Positions 48,089-62,738 of a DNA stretch of 64,000 bases are shown here, one piece after another. Numbering within the stretch: the first letter of the stretch is position 1; every line of letters starts with the position of its first letter. The translations under genes were made by a program, and so were the position numbers. The stretch covers positions 108,144,332 to 108,208,331 of the forward strand of contig NC_133398.1 in assembly GCF_047511655.1 (NCBI RefSeq), given 5' to 3'. The notes under the pieces are model-generated. The model saw nothing but the letters and a program-made list of their open reading frames with translations. It made no database searches and had not been told where the DNA came from. The DNA comes from Castor canadensis. Lineage: Eukaryota; Chordata; Mammalia; Rodentia; Castoridae.

Positions 48089-49307
48089 CATTGTGTTATT
48101 ATTATTATTATTATTATTATTGTTTTTACTACTGAACTATAAGCTGGCACACTTCAAGTGGCTAGAATTTTCATGTGTATAAAATATTAACTTTTTGCTT
48201 CTACTGATAATATATTAACATTATCTGTGGTTAACGGACTATATCAATAACACAGAATATATAGGTAGGGTGTATCTAGCTATGAAATTCCAGTCTGTAC
48301 TCAAATGGGTTGTCTTCAGGAAAATAAAAGCTTATTAAAGTGTCACATCTTAATGAAAGAGCTTTTTTATTTCATGGTAGTTACCACTTATAAAAAAAAA
48401 TCCACCATTTCTCCCAAGAGAGAATTTGAGAATACTAGAGAGTGGTAGTTATGTGAACTTTTTCTTGCTATTTCTTAATACAGATAAAATTTTATTTTAT
48501 ATCCTCAAGGTATACAACATGGTAATATGGGATTTGTATAGGTAGCACAAAGGTTATTATAGTGAAGCAAATTAACACATCCATCATCTCACATAGTTAC
48601 CCATTTTTCTTTTGATGAGAGCAGCTAAAATCCACTCATTCAGCATGAATCCCATACACAGTATAATTTTATTACCTAGAGTCCTATGTTGTAGGTTAAA
48701 TTTCTTAGTATTTTAAAGTTTTTAAAAAATATTTATTCTTTCAGAGTCTCTGCTTCCACATTGTGCATTTGAACTGAAATATCTGATTTCAGTTACTACC
48801 TAACATAAATCACATGAGTCATTTTCTGTCTTAAAAAGATTCTAACACTGAGTTAAGTGTGAAATCAAATTTCTCATTCAGAACAAATTTATATTGCTAT
48901 ACAAGAGCTGACTTAATGCTACTTATCTTCATGGTAAGTCCACAATAGGAAGTGTATTTTTTCCTTTTAACTTTCCTTATTGTAGTAAATAAACTTCATT
49001 AATCTGGACTGAGGCAAATGGTCTGAGGCAACATTCAAATCACTCATGATGCATAAACATGGCTCCAATATCAGCTGGTCTTGGCAATGCATCACTTGTT
49101 GCATGAGAAATAAGGAAGGAATGAGGATGAGTAGGAGAAGATGCTGAACTCTAGTAATGCCAATATTCAAATTTTTTTTCAGAAAATTTCCTCCTTTCAG
49201 AACTTTATGTAATGGGTCCATTTCATGCAGCACTACAAGAGTACATTCTGTAGGGTCTTTTTTCTGATAAAACCATTGGAGTACCACTGACTTAAAGTCG
49301 TATGTTC

Positions 49308-49391
49308 TAAGGTCTGGTAGAATTCATCTGCCTAGCAAGCACAAGGCCCTGAGTTCAAGCCCCACTACTACCAAAAAAAATAAATAAATAG
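49308..49391 (+). repeat. tRNA-like SINE half, copy 2
   Basis: Duplicate of 23545-23628. Confidence 0.8.
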
Positions 49392-49464
49392 ACCACATGT
49401 TCTATAAGGGCCGTGGTAATTCTCTTTCATCAGGGCTAATATGGTTGACTAGTAATATCTGACT

Positions 49465-49827
49465 GCTACGGACTGAATTGTGTCCCTCCAAAGTTCTTAT
49501 GGTGAAGCCCTAACCCCTAATGTGACAGTATTTGGAGATGGGGCATTTGGGAGATTATTAGGCTTTAATGAGTTCATGAGGGAGGGCTCCTGTGATGGGA
49601 TTAGTGTCCCTACAAGAAAAGACAGAGCTAGTTCTTCCCCATTCCCTTACATGAGGACACATGGAGAAAGCAGCTATCAGCAAACCAAGCAGAGAGCCCT
49701 CATCTGAATGTGACCCTGCTGGCACCCTGACCTCACACTTTCAGCCTCTAGAACCATGAGAAAATAAATTTCTGTTTTAAGATACACAGTGTATAGTATT
49801 TTTTATGATAACTATTAATGACTAAGA
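49465..49827 (+). repeat. MaLR-type LTR, copy 2
   Basis: Duplicate of 23702-24064. Solo LTR with no internal region. Confidence 0.88.
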
Positions 49828-50034
49828 CTCTGACATTTTAAGGCAAAATGTTTTGTTTCATGTGCCTTGGAGTCTTAGTATTTGCACAAACACATAAGCA
49901 GATGAAAAGTTCTTTCTGAGAATATTTGGTGTATTCATTGGGAACCTTCTTCTCCCCTCCATTCAGAGGTAGAAGTGCAGTAACACACCTCAGTTATCAT
50001 AACTTTGTCATCAACTCATCTGACCTCTAACAGT

Positions 50035-50173
50035 GCTTCCTTAAGTGTGCCCTGAGGACCACTGCCTGTTAAAATTCAGATTTCTGGATCTCATTCCAGA
50101 TGAACCCCAGAATCTCCCAGGGATGGAGTCCTGGGACATATATACTTTAAACAAGCCTGTGGCAATTTCTATG
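50035..50173 (+). repeat. MER5-like remnant, copy 2
   Basis: Duplicate of 24272-24410. Confidence 0.6.
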
Positions 50174-50292
50174 TATAATAAAATTTAGGAAACTTCAATA
50201 TAAAAACAACAGAGCTATCCTAGGTAATGACTGCAGATTATGATGCCTGTAAGCACTTGTCACACTGGCCCTGCCAAAAGAGAAGATGAAAC

Positions 50293-50600
50293 TGTTGCAG
50301 GAGGACTCAGATACTGAGAGGGACAAAGCTCTCAGGAAGCAAGTTTATTAAGCAGGCTGGCAGTGACTCAGCGGACTCCTGTCCAAAGGCTGAGCCCTGG
50401 TAACAAAGGGGGCTTTTAATATGCCATTTACAGCAGGTTACAGAAATGGGGGATACAGCTTGTCCCCGCATTGGCTGTTTTAACCTCTGGGGCAAGGTGA
50501 CCCTCCTCTGGTCTCCAGGCAACACTCCCCAACTCTGGTGTTTCTTTGTTCACTGTAGCACTCATTAATCTCTTTTTCCCTTCCCTGCCTTCCTACCACA
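50293..50600 (-). repeat. Solo LTR-like element, copy 2
   Basis: Duplicate of 24530-24837, with the same TATTAAA and AATAAA signals on the minus strand. Confidence 0.5.
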
Positions 50601-51438
50601 AAATAACATATTTGAGTAGCACAGGCAAAGGATCCATAACCCTACATTTGGATCTCTATGCTTTGTCCTGTTTAAAATTTGATCTCCAGAAAACTCCTTA
50701 TCACTGTAAATAAGCAACCCATAGAAACGCCTTCACGGGTGACTATATAATGTCATGCCCTTGCTTTCCTCAAGGAACAATAATTTTAAAAGATTACTGT
50801 ATCTTCTCAGAAACTGCAATTAGATAGTTAAAGAGACTGTATATTATGGCATTCGTTGTGCCTTTTAAGGATTCAAGTTCTAAAGTCAACCTAGAATTGT
50901 GTATGAAGAAGCCTCTCTCCCCAGATGAGTTTTGGTTCTTTATCCTGTACTCCATGGAAATTAAGTCTATTTTAAGTTATTTAATTTTTCCTTAAAAAAC
51001 AGTGTTACCAAGTGACACCTCATCTGTGCCACTATTGCATATATTCTGATAGAAGTGGGGTGTAATATTTATCATTACCCACAGGGCATATCCCAGTGCC
51101 CTGTAGAGAATAGGTACCCAGTAACTATGTGTTCAGTTGAGTTCCCTGTCTTCTCACCTGACCCACAAGTATAACTATCTGTACCTGGGTCACTCTAAAA
51201 TACCCGAAATAGTAAACCAGCTGCCCCTCCTAACATTTGTGTTAGGGTGTAGAAATTTCAAGGATGTTTGTGACTCACTGTCTTTGACCCCAACATTCAC
51301 AAAATTCTGAAGCTTTCCCTTGGGAATGTTCCTTATACTAGACGCATCCTGCCCATTCTCAGTGCCTACACCATCCTCCAGGTCTTTATCAAATCACTGA
51401 TGGATTATTACAACAGCTTTCCTGCAGAGATGGCATGA

Positions 51439-51625
51439 GTAAAGGCAAGTGAACTTTACTGAGTATCTGATATGTATGTATGTATGTTTAATTGTCACAA
51501 CAATGCTATAACTCAGGTATTATTTTCTCTCCTTCACAAATAAGAAAGCTGAGTTCAAAGGAAACTGATGAAGGTCGCAATGATAGTAAAATGCAGAACT
51601 GGGTTTCAACCTGGAATCTGCCTCC
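51439..51625 (+). repeat. Ancient MIR/L2-like fragment, copy 2
   Basis: Duplicate of 25676-25862. Confidence 0.5.
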
Positions 51626-54600
51626 CATTCATTCCAATATTTCCCACAGTTTCTGCTTCTTTTCTTTTTACTCTACAAACACCCCCAGCAGCTTGTTCTT
51701 TTCAAACCCTACCTCTCATTAAAAAAAAATAAGCTGTCTACCAATGCATCTTTTGAGAAGTCTTGACTCCTCTGACTGACTTTCAGGGATGGTCATAGCC
51801 CACCCTGCTCAGCCTAGTCAGCCTTCTTTGCCTATTCCTCAGATTCATTCTTCACTGTTCTATAAACATATTATTCCGTGTCATCTGGTGCTATCAAGGG
51901 TATTCCTGCATGATTAAGTATATTTTGTAAGAAATGTGTCAAGGTACTCTTCTCTTTTGTCTTTCCAAATATAAGGTCTTTGCCTTGTTGACTCAGGACA
52001 TCTTTGGCTTGGAAGTAGAGGGGAGGTGGGTACAGTACAGAGTTGGGTAGGTGTGTTTAGCAGGAAATTGATGAGAAATGGATGAGATAAATTTTAGAAA
52101 AAGAACACAAAGAAAAAGATCAAGAAGACATTCTGGCTTTTGCAAGAAAAATCAGATTTTTGCCAGCAGAATTTTAGAAAAGAAATAGTGTCTCATGGAA
52201 GAATTTGCTCTATTCCTTTATTTCTGCAATTCATTCTGAAAGAAACTGAACACAGGTTCTCTTCATGCAACAGGACAGTTCTCCCACTTCCCACAGCAAA
52301 GCCATGATGCTTACTGTCCTGAGAGAAGAAGGAGGTAATAGAAGGAAAGCTCTAAGGCCTGGAAGTCCTGAGGGTATGGACTTCTTGCAAGGATAATATT
52401 TGGAACTCTGGGACAGACCAATCTGGTGTGGGCTAAGAGCTTTCTGGAGGCACCTTAGCGCTCATCATTGTGATGAGAGCAGGGAGGGCATCAAGGCTGG
52501 GACAGAGCACTGGTATTGCAAACTGATGCAAGAAGTTGTAGGTCCTGGGAGTCCAGCTGTAATGCCAGCGAGCACATTGGAGTTTCTAACAAAGGCAAGT
52601 TACTTCTGCTGACTTGCAACACCCAAGTAGAGACCAGAATAAACAGAGAACACCAACTTTTTTCCCCTCACCAGGGACACATTAGTCCCCTCCCCCAATG
52701 TTTACAGAAGAGTAGAGAAAGGCATGGCTTCCTGGGAGCCTGAGCAATTTTATTCAATGGAGAGAGTATTTCTTAAAAAGAACATTTGCACAGTAGCATC
52801 AAACTAAGATGACTAAGATTGGCCTCCCATTGACTTTCTAGAGTGTGCTCACTGATGGGGTACTGGCAGACTCCAGAGACTCTAATGTCTTTTGAGACTT
52901 AGGGGGCAGAATCAACAAGCAGCAGTCCCTTTTGCACTGGTTCAAGACACAGAGAGAAGCAGCACTATTTGACCAAGTTCCTGTGGTAATGCAGGACATG
53001 GCTTCGTCCTTGTTAACTCATCTAACTGCTTAATTGCTTAATTAACTTAATTGCTTGATTTATGGATTGCTTAATTTGATGCTAAATCAGTGTTTGTGTA
53101 ATAAGCAAGTAAAACAAAAATTTAACAACTAACTTAAACAAGAGATTGGACTTTTTAACTTTTTCCTCTCTTAGTCAGCTGGTGAGAGGCTCAGGAGAAA
53201 GATTTTGTTATAGGCAGGTGACCCGAACTGCATGTCGCTGCTCATCTAAGTTGTGAGTGACCATGTTACACCTATTTCTAGGATGTTTCTCTTCTTGGTT
53301 CCATCCTTTCATCAGTTCATATCCTTCTTACTGCCTGTAGTCCAGTTCACATTATACCTCTGTAAACAGAGGGTTAAATTTCAAGGGATAAGCCTAGACT
53401 GACCAGAAAGATCTACTCATTCTGAAAGATGAAGCCTTTGGATCCTTTCTGTAACCATTCCTAACCACATGAACCGGAGCTTTTCTAACATTGCCAGTCT
53501 CTTGCTAGTCTTCCTATAAATAAAGATAATTTCATTTCATCTCCTTGATTATTCTCTGACATTCTTGCCCTCAGGTTTGACTGCGGGTAAATGAGTCATG
53601 ACTATCTTGTTATATAACTTCTTATGTCACCTCTGCAGTGCCTAACACAGGACAGCCCATGTTCAAAAATGCAGGTTAATTAATACTACTAATCCTGCAA
53701 ATAAAGATTTCACTATTACGCTAAGTAACTTCCTAAAGGTTTCTGAGGAGTAGAGAATTAGATCAGAACTCAGACATCTTCTCCCACACGCTCTCTACTT
53801 TACCATGTCATCCCAAGGGAATTAGGAAATTGAATAGCAGGTTGAAAGCAAAATATTATTATTATTAAGTATGTGCTGAGCTTATGTGTTGGAACATTTT
53901 GATTCTACAAAGAACTGCTTCTAAAACAGCTCTTTGGATTGAATTCCAAAGTCTTTAGCACTCAGTAACAAATGAACATTATTAAAGAAGTCACCCCAAG
54001 TTCTTCATGAAATGAGGTAAAGAATTGATCCATGTAGCAATCCATGTAGCAAACAAAAAGTACCACTGCCAATGTGAGTCAATGCAATGACAGTAACACA
54101 ATTTTTTGACTGATCAGTCACCACTCTGAAGAAAGGACTGTGCCAACTGGCCAGGATCTCGTCCAACATGTTGTGAAGGGCAAGAAAGCAGAAGGAGCCC
54201 CAGAAGTCCGGGAATGAAAAAGAATTAGAGAGCAGCTACTATGTTAGCTGTGGTATTGGAGATGGTGGTAGTTGGAAATAGTAATTAGAGGACAAAGCAG
54301 CAGGCATTGGGAAAGAACAAGAAAGAAAGCAATGAAAGGTCAAAAAATAGAAAACCACTTGGTTTCCCTGGCAAGTACGCACCTGCCAATCAGTGTAGCT
54401 GCCTCTAGAGACATCTGACATCTGCACAGTATGCCTCTGTGTGTGTGACTGGAAGGAGGAGAGGGAATCTGACAGGCAGCCAGCTGATGTCATAAAAAAA
54501 ACACATTTTGAAAACCTCCTAATTGATGAATTTGTAGAGGGGAGGAAGTGGAGTGGGGGCAACTCTGAACTTTAGTGGCCCCTGAGTGCACCAGGGTGCA

Positions 54601-56441
54601 AGGCTGAAGGAGGGTAGCTGTCAATTCAACTGTCTAGTGTGGAGGGTCCTTGACTACACATAATCCTAAGACCTGCTGCCGAACCTGTGTCTACCTACAC
54701 ATCTACAGCTTCCAGTATACTGTGACCAAAAAAATCAAATCATCAAGAGAAGATACTCCATTTAAGAATGAGGAAAGCTCAGCTTTCATTTCTACAGATG
54801 CCCAAGCCATGAAAAATTAAAATGTAGATTCCAGTATTTATAAGCCTCGAGAGACACCTGGGTCTCCACAGTAATGAATTCCCTGAGAATTTCTGTTGGT
54901 CTGCATTGTATTCAAAATTCTTAATGTATAATAAACCTATGAGATAGATGTTCATTTTGATATTTTCACTAATCACTGTGAGGGACAAGAAGCTGTTGTA
55001 GGTTGAAGATGGGCAGCTCAGGTCTCCTATGTGCTTCACTTTCCCTTCATCCTTCTTATGAAAGCATGAACACTTCTTTGCCAGACTCAGCAGCTAAAAG
55101 CAGAAAGATATTGAGCAGAGTGTTGTAAAAGCCCATCAGGAGCAGAAATGAGGACTCCCAGTCATTGCCTGAAATACCTTTTGGTAATGCTTAAATGTAT
55201 GTGGCCAAAAAAGTATTCAAGCAAAAGTCTTTTTGGAGCTTGGATATTTATGTTTCCAAGAGCTGCATTTTGTGTCTAATGTCATTAAACCAACTACCAT
55301 ATTTCTTCATATTTGTCCATTTTCATGTCTGCCTTCTTGGAAATAATGCCCTTAGGAGCAAAGATTCCCTTTCTGTATCCCTACATACCCAGGTTTTAGT
55401 ACATGGCTGAGAGTATCTATTGGAGGAGGGATGCACAGATCCACTATTCTAATCCTCCAGGCTGAAGAGCTAAGGAAGAGACAGTATCCCTCCAGACCGA
55501 AGAACACCTTTGGTCACATATGATAATGTGTGGAAGTCGTGGTAGAGGAGAATTGAAGTAATTCTTCTATAAAAGAGAGTATCACAAATACATGAAAGAA
55601 AATTAATAATCAGAAATTAAAGTAATATAATCAATCATTCTTTTACTTAAATATTCAAATAGAGATTTCTGCTTACTCACATTCAATTTCTTAGTTATAC
55701 CATGGAAGTATTTAATAATTTTTTATGTCTTGATTTTGATTTTCTATGAAGTTTTATTTTTGGGGGACAATTTGAGGACAAATAGGGGATAAATCTTAAA
55801 ATTAATAACCTATAATAATTGATCATTATAATTAAGCTTACCTTCAAAAATACATTAATTTTAGCAATACTTTTAAAAGTGTTTTTTATTAGTTTAGGAA
55901 GATTCAAGACAATGAAGTTAAAAGTCATATGAATTTAGTCTATAATTGAATAGGAACTCAGACAAAATGAACTCAGATAATAAAAAACTTACACTGACTC
56001 AATAGTTCATATCTATCTATTTAAATATATTAATCACTATCAATTATGAATACATATTTAACTTCTAATGTTATTAGAAGCAAGAGGATCTGGTTTTCTA
56101 TCATTATCATCTACCTAAATCAAAAGTCTGAGGTTTTTAGAGGTTCACGTCTACCTCATCACCCTGTAAGCTACACTTTAGTAGAGAATTCACATGCATC
56201 AATTTTGTCTGACAAAATGTCTCTAGAAATGCAAAGCTGGAGTAGAAAATCAGCACTGCCAAACCCTTTCCTTAACAGGGCATACATTTGTAGACATTTA
56301 AATCTCATTTTTTGGAGTCTGGCTACATTTCCTGAATGGAAACAAGGAATGTTTCTCTTCCCCTCACCTCGTCTGTACTTTATCTTGCTATACTGAAAAA
56401 AATCCTTGCTAAAACTTCAAAAAAATCTCATTTTTTGAAAA

Positions 56442-56597
56442 GGTCTAGGATCAAATATGTATTATCAACCTGCTATTTGAATACTGCAAAGAAAATAGGA
56501 GAGTCATCATAATGAGAGTTTTACTAGATAATTGTAGACAAGTATCCCTGGCCTACATGCTAAATAAAAGGCAGAGTGTGACTGTCAACTAATGGCA
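56442..56597 (+). repeat. Diverged direct repeat, left member, copy 2
   Basis: Duplicate of 30679-30834. Its partner is at 57865-58017. Confidence 0.75.
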
Positions 56598-56970
56598 ATT
56601 GAGTTTTAATTGAGTGGCAGTTAACTGAAGAGTGGCTACTTAGCTGGACCAGTCAGATTGCTCTCAGCATTTATTTTGGGACCCAAGCACTGTGGCTCTT
56701 AGGAAGCATACCAGTCATGTGGCCAAGACCAACTCTATTGAGCTGCAGGCTGGCCTCCTTTCTTAAGGACTACATGAAGTCCTTGGAGGAAACAGGCCCT
56801 GAAAGAGGCAGCACAGCAGCTGACATGAATATCACAGAGATAAATTAACAGCAGAAATTATTTGAACACTTCTGGAATCTTCTAAAAGTGAAAGGTAATA
56901 CAAGTGGATGAAATGATAAAAACAGAAGAATATAAACATAAGAATCTTCAAACCACAAGAGTCTTCTTGT

Positions 56971-57465
56971 AAGGCCAAAAATGACATGTTCTCCCTCACA
57001 TACAGATTATAGACCTAAAAGAAATGCAGTAATATTATTGGATGTGGCTCACACACTAAGGGGAGAATGTGCATGGGATGAACAGGGTAAGGGAAGGAAA
57101 CCTAAAACTTGAATGTGTTTTGATGTGTGTACTCACTGTATAGGAGCAAATATAGTAATCTTAAACTGGCAGAGGCCACTATGGGAATAGGAAGTAGTGA
57201 GGAGGTCTGGCAGAGATGAACCCATGTGGGTTGTAATACACATGTGCATGGAAACAATGCTAGGAATCTCTCTGTATAGTTATCTTTATCACAAACTAGC
57301 AAAAATGCTATGTCTTTCTTATTATCTCTTATGTTTTTCTCTTCAACAAAATCAGAGAACAAGAGGGTGGAACAGGTTCTGCCTGGAAGCAGGGGGAGGG
57401 AGAGGTAGCCCAAACAATGTATACACATGTGAATAAATGTTAAAATGATAAAATAAATTTTAAAA
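56971..57465 (+). mobile_element. LINE-1 3' end, copy 2
   Basis: Duplicate of 31208-31702 with the same target-site repeats. It was copied by the segmental duplication rather than inserted independently. Confidence 0.8.
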
Positions 57466-57864
57466 AGAATCTTCTTGTTGTTTGTAATCTTTTTCTCTTC
57501 CATCCAAGAAGAGGACTTTTATACAAAGAAAAGGCAAAAAACAAAAGGCCAAACCATGACAACAACACTGTGAACCCAGCTGTGGGTTCACAAACCAACC
57601 CCAGGCCTAACACCCAAGTTTGACTCCAGGATGTTGAAGACTTTGGGCATGCCCAGACCAGCAGTGAGAAAGCAAGTTTACAATGCCTTGGCCAATGGCA
57701 GTCCCTTAATTGACAGCAAAGAGATTGTTGCTGTACCACTGACAGCAGCACAGGCATGCAGTATTGCTCAGTGACTTGCAGAGAATGGATATGGCACAGC
57801 TAGATCCAGAGGTCCTAGGAAACATTAGAACACTCTTCTGTCTAAGTCTGTAGCAGCAGATTTA

Positions 57865-58017
57865 GGTCCAGGACCAAATATGTATTATCATCTGTTCTTT
57901 GAATAGTGCAAAGAAAATAGGAGAGTCGTATTAAGGAGAGTTTTACTAGACAATTGTAGGCAAATATCCCTACATAGATGCTAAATTAAAGGCAGAATGT
58001 GATTGTCAAATCACAAA
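57865..58017 (+). repeat. Diverged direct repeat, right member, copy 2
   Basis: Duplicate of 32102-32254. Confidence 0.75.
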
Positions 58018-58719
58018 TCAGATGACAGCACAACCTCCTCATTTTGTGGAGGACTCTAAATGGGGCTTTAGAATCTTTCACCTGTTGTGCCTGGTAGTTC
58101 TTGTCCAGCAGACTTCTGGAACAGTATCTTGTGTTTATCTTGGCTTATCAATGACAAAACATTGGGTTAAGGTGGCTTGCATGTCTTGCACTTCTACCTC
58201 TCTAGTTATTGGAAATCAGATAAAGGAATGCAGGACTCAGGATAATCTAAGGTTTTATGTGACTGGCTTCAGAATAACTATCTCTAAGCTCCCTGGCCCA
58301 AGTAGTCCCTGCCATGTCTGCAGACTACATTTCTCTCCTACAAGGATCATTGGGAGAGCAAGTGTGACTTGTCTGGGACATCATCCCATGTTTCGCCTGC
58401 ACCCAGGGCACAGACTAGTTATGCAGACTCAGCAGTGAGAACCTTGTATTCTGGAAGACTCCCAGGCTCAAAGATTCATGTACTGTGTTCCAGCAATTTG
58501 GGAACTAGTGTTCTCATCCCCTACTTGCAGTCACCCAGCTTTCTCATGTATTGCTTTTCTTATATTCTGGATTATTAATTCAATCCTATAAGGGCTGAGC
58601 TGTCTTAAAGTTGTTTTATTCTCCTGTTCTTGAGACTTTTATACATTTTCTTTCCCTGAGTCATGTTATCTTTAAGCTGATTCTCATCAGAGGTAATGAA
58701 AGATACCTGTATTTAATAA

Positions 58720-58847
58720 ATTCTAGGTTTAGTTTTAAACCATTCAAAAAAGGAAGGATGCTCTAGCAAGGCTAGTTATTCTCATTCTAGTTTTAGTTTT
58801 TAACCATTTTAAAAAGGCAGAATGCTGTAGCAAGGCTAATTATTCTC
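58720..58847 (+). repeat. Two tandem 64-bp units, copy 2
   Basis: Duplicate of 32957-33084. Confidence 0.85.
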
Positions 58848-59314
58848 ATAAGGTCATTGCTGAGCCTCTTATGCACAAATATAAGTTCAGTCACCTCACA
58901 GTGCACAACTCAGAGCCTCTGTCTAGGGCCAGGTTCCTGTGTGTTCACCCTGCACAGGTTACTAATCTGGTTCCCCATGCAGAGCAATACTGTCACATGT
59001 TGAGGGCAGTGTGGGGAGAGGGTTGAGAAGTGAGATTGTAAGCCAAGCAAAAAGCTCCCCTCTGTAGAACACTGCTCAGCAGTCTTCCATTGCTACTGTA
59101 ACATGCTCCCTGAAGAGGTCACCTCAATCCTGAGCCAGGAGGTTCAAGTATTCCTTCTTACCAGGGGTGCATTGATAAACAAGTTCTCTTCCATTGCATT
59201 TCTGATGCTGCTTTTTGCCTATTATATACTGGAGTGAGTTTACTGGATGTTGTAGACAAAGGAAAAGCTTAATGGCTAGGGACAACTTAATAGAGAAATA
59301 GAGATAGAGACACA

Positions 59315-59386
<72 letters not shown>

Positions 59387-59388
59387 CA
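59315..59388. repeat. (CA)n(GA)n microsatellite, copy 2
   Basis: Same length as 33552-33625. Confidence 0.95.
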
Positions 59389-59580
59389 TTTGCTATTCCA
59401 CCACATTAATGAAAAATACCTAAACTTCTAAGTCAGTCCTCGAGAATGATCCCAACCTAGACTGGGATCCCTTTACTTCTTTGATATTAAGAAAAGAGAT
59501 AATCATAAGTGATATTTGGCAGGGGCTTTGAGATGTCCTTTTCTTCTCTTCCTCCTGTTCTCAGTCCTGCTACTTATCTT

Positions 59581-60081
59581 TTTATTATTATTATTATTAT
59601 TCATATGTGCATACAAGGCTTGGGTCATTTCTCCACCCTGCCCCCCCTTACCACCCACTCTGCCCCCTCCCTCTCCCCCCACCCCCTCAATACCCAGCAG
59701 AAACTATTTTGCCCTTATTTCTAATTTTGTTGTAGAGAGAGTGTAAGCCATAATAGGAAGGAACAAGGGTTTTTGCTGGTTGAGATAAGGATAGCTATAC
59801 AGGGAGTTGACTCACATTAATTTCCTGTGCGTGTGTGTTACCTTCTAGGTTAATTCTTTTTGATCTCACCTTTTCTCTAGATCCTGGTCCCCTTTTCCTA
59901 TTGGCCTCAGTTGCTTTTAAGGTATCTGCTTTAGTTTCTCTGCGTTAAGGGCAACAAATGCTAGCTAATTTTTTAGGTGTCTTACCTATCCTCACCCCTC
60001 CCTTGTGTGCTAAAGCTTTTATCATGTGCTCAAAGTCCAATCTCATTATTGTGTTTGCCTTTGATCTAATGCCCACATATT
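59581..60081 (-). mobile_element. LINE-1 3' UTR, copy 2
   Basis: Duplicate of 33818-34318, target-site repeats included. Confidence 0.85.
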
Positions 60082-61265
60082 CCTGTTACTTATCTTACAA
60101 ACTTTCTCAAGTTGATCTTCATTCAATAGCCAAATTGCCATGATGACTTAATTGGACCTTATAAATGAATTAATACTAATTAATAGTTTCCCATGCTATA
60201 TTATAGTTTTCCATGCTGGGAAAAATATATTTTCCCAGGGGTAAATATATTTTTATGATTTCTTTGAGGAAAAGAGAAATGTTTAACCCAAAAGAGACCA
60301 CAGTGTGAACAGCACAGTTCTTGGATCTTAGAGCTTTCAGATGACCTGGAATTTCATTGCTTAATTTGTAAAATAAGGCATGGGAGTTAAGGAACCCCTT
60401 CAAACCCAAACATTATATTATTCTTTTAAACATTCTTTATTAGATAAATGTAGAAGTGTAGTCCTAAAATGGTCTTAGGGGGGGACTTCAGATGATCTAA
60501 TAACCTTGTGTAGATTATTATCCTCTACCCATTTGCCTATAAGATCAGTCATGAGTGAGAATATTCTTCCTTCTGCAATCTTTGTTCTTTTAAACAATAG
60601 TATCATCATTCACACTATAAACAAAACACAATGGTCTGGAAACTCATTCCTTCTCCCTTCTCAAATCCTCCTCCCAACAAAAAGAGAACAAATAATAGAA
60701 ACTTACATTGCATGTAACCAAGAGACATCTGCAACCCCAAGCCGTACTATCTGAAGATGGAAAGGGAGATGAATTGGATGAATAGCAAATGATTTAGAGG
60801 AGAAAAAGAAGTTCAAAATAGGGTGCTCCTGTGATATGAAGCTCGGTGATCCACTCTGCCTAATGCCAATGAAGGGGAAAGAAATTCTAGAAAATAGATG
60901 AGGCTGGAGGCTAAAATGAGGGAATTGCTGAAAGTCTTCGTAAGGACTAGATAAAAACCTTCCCCTTAGATCTCTAACCCTTAACTGATATGGTCAAGTG
61001 ACAACCATTCTACACTCCTATAAGGGAAATGTAAAATGAAATCTCTGGAGATATGGAAATAGAGATGTTCTAGATGTGGTGATTTCAGGCCAGACGAAAG
61101 CAGGAACAAAAAACCAGTGGGGACCTCTTCCCATTTACTCAATACCAACACTCAGTTTTATTTTTTTCCAATCCCTCCACCTCTAAGAAATATTTCTTTA
61201 AAAACTAATGAATTTTTGAAGTAGGAAAAATGCTACCATATATACATATCTGTAGAGATATAGGG

Positions 61266-61277
61266 GTGTGTGTGTGT

Positions 61278-61326
<49 letters not shown>
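61266..61326. repeat. (GT)n microsatellite, copy 2
   Basis: Same length and same interruption as 35503-35563. Confidence 0.95.
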
Positions 61327-61327
<1 letters not shown>

Positions 61328-61512
61328 TGGCTAAAATGGAAAAATAAGATCTTAGAAGGAAAAACATAAAGGACATATATTGGAACAGGAGAGAAGAGAT
61401 ACAAAAGCTAGGGGATCCATGCAAGGAGTGCAACATTCAAATAATACAAATTCTAGAAATAACAAAAAGAAAATAGTGGAATACTGAAAGTCGTGATTAA
61501 GAAATAACGCAA

Positions 61513-61773
61513 GAAATAATACAAGAGAACTTCCCAAAACAAAAGGACATGAGCTCCAGATTGAAAGGTCTCACCAAGCGTTCAGTTCAAGTAATGAAAT
61601 AAAGGGCTGTACCAAGGTGGATCTTCAACATAGAACTAATGAGGACAACACTAGAGGTTTCCTGAAAAAAAATAAGACCACATACAAAGTAAGTCAGAGA
61701 ACTCTAGAAGGGATATCTACACACACAAGACTATAGAAGATTTAGCTAAATACCAGATGTGACAAATATTTAT
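61513..61773 (+). repeat. Ancient L1M 3' UTR-like fragment, copy 2
   Basis: Duplicate of 35750-36010. Confidence 0.55.
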
Positions 61774-62592
61774 TCTAAGAAAAACAAATTATTATAAAAG
61801 AAAAGGAGTGCAGTTTGTTGGCTTAGCAGTGAACAGTGGTTATATGGTGATAATATGTAAGATATTAGCCAAAAGTTATAACAAACCATGTTGTGGAGGA
61901 CAAGAAAAAATAAGAGGTATATGTGAACAAAAACTCTCTCCAAGATTATTAATAAATCTACAATCTATGAGTAACAAGATGGCGGTATATGAAGGAGCTG
62001 AAAGTGGAGTGAAATGGAATGGACAGGAAGAAGAGGAGGGACCCAGGGAATAGCTGGGGCTTATTGCTCTTGTAAGCTTTTTACACTATCTAACTTTCAA
62101 ACTTACATTCATGTATTACATTGATACATAAAATAACTTTAAAAAACCAACAAAATAAAAACTCTGTAATACATGTAGTGAAATTGCTACAGCAGGATAT
62201 AAAACTGATAATATAATGAAAAGTTTAGATTACTAAAGTCCTGAAGGCTAATGCCATACCGTGCTGTCCTTGAAAACTGAACTATCATTGTAAGGAAACC
62301 TGCCTTTTCCTTAAAACACTAGTCTGACTTTCCTCCTCAGAGTCTAGATTTCTGTCCCTAGCAATTCATCATTCACATTGACAATCTCTGATTCTCCTGC
62401 AGTGGTGGGAAGGAGGTACTGATTCCAAGTTAATGCTCAATCCAACACATAAATCACCATTTCAGTCTTGGTTTGGTTTGGCCAATGCCTCAGAAACTAT
62501 CGCCCACCTAGACAACATGGGTTACAAAGCACCGTGTGCTCACCTTAGCTCCCTTTTCATGGAGATCTGAGCACCAGCAACTCTATTAATGA

Positions 62593-62738
62593 TTGGCTAA
62601 ATAGTTTCTAGAAAATTACTTCTCTGTGTATCAATTTCCTCATCTGTTAAATGACAACAATGACAAAACCAGCTCTAAGGAGGTATGATTCAGGTTAACA
62701 GGTATAAATGACCACAGGAAGCATTATAAAAACACAAA
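62593..62738 (+). repeat. MIR-like fragment, copy 2
   Basis: Duplicate of 36830-36975. Confidence 0.45.
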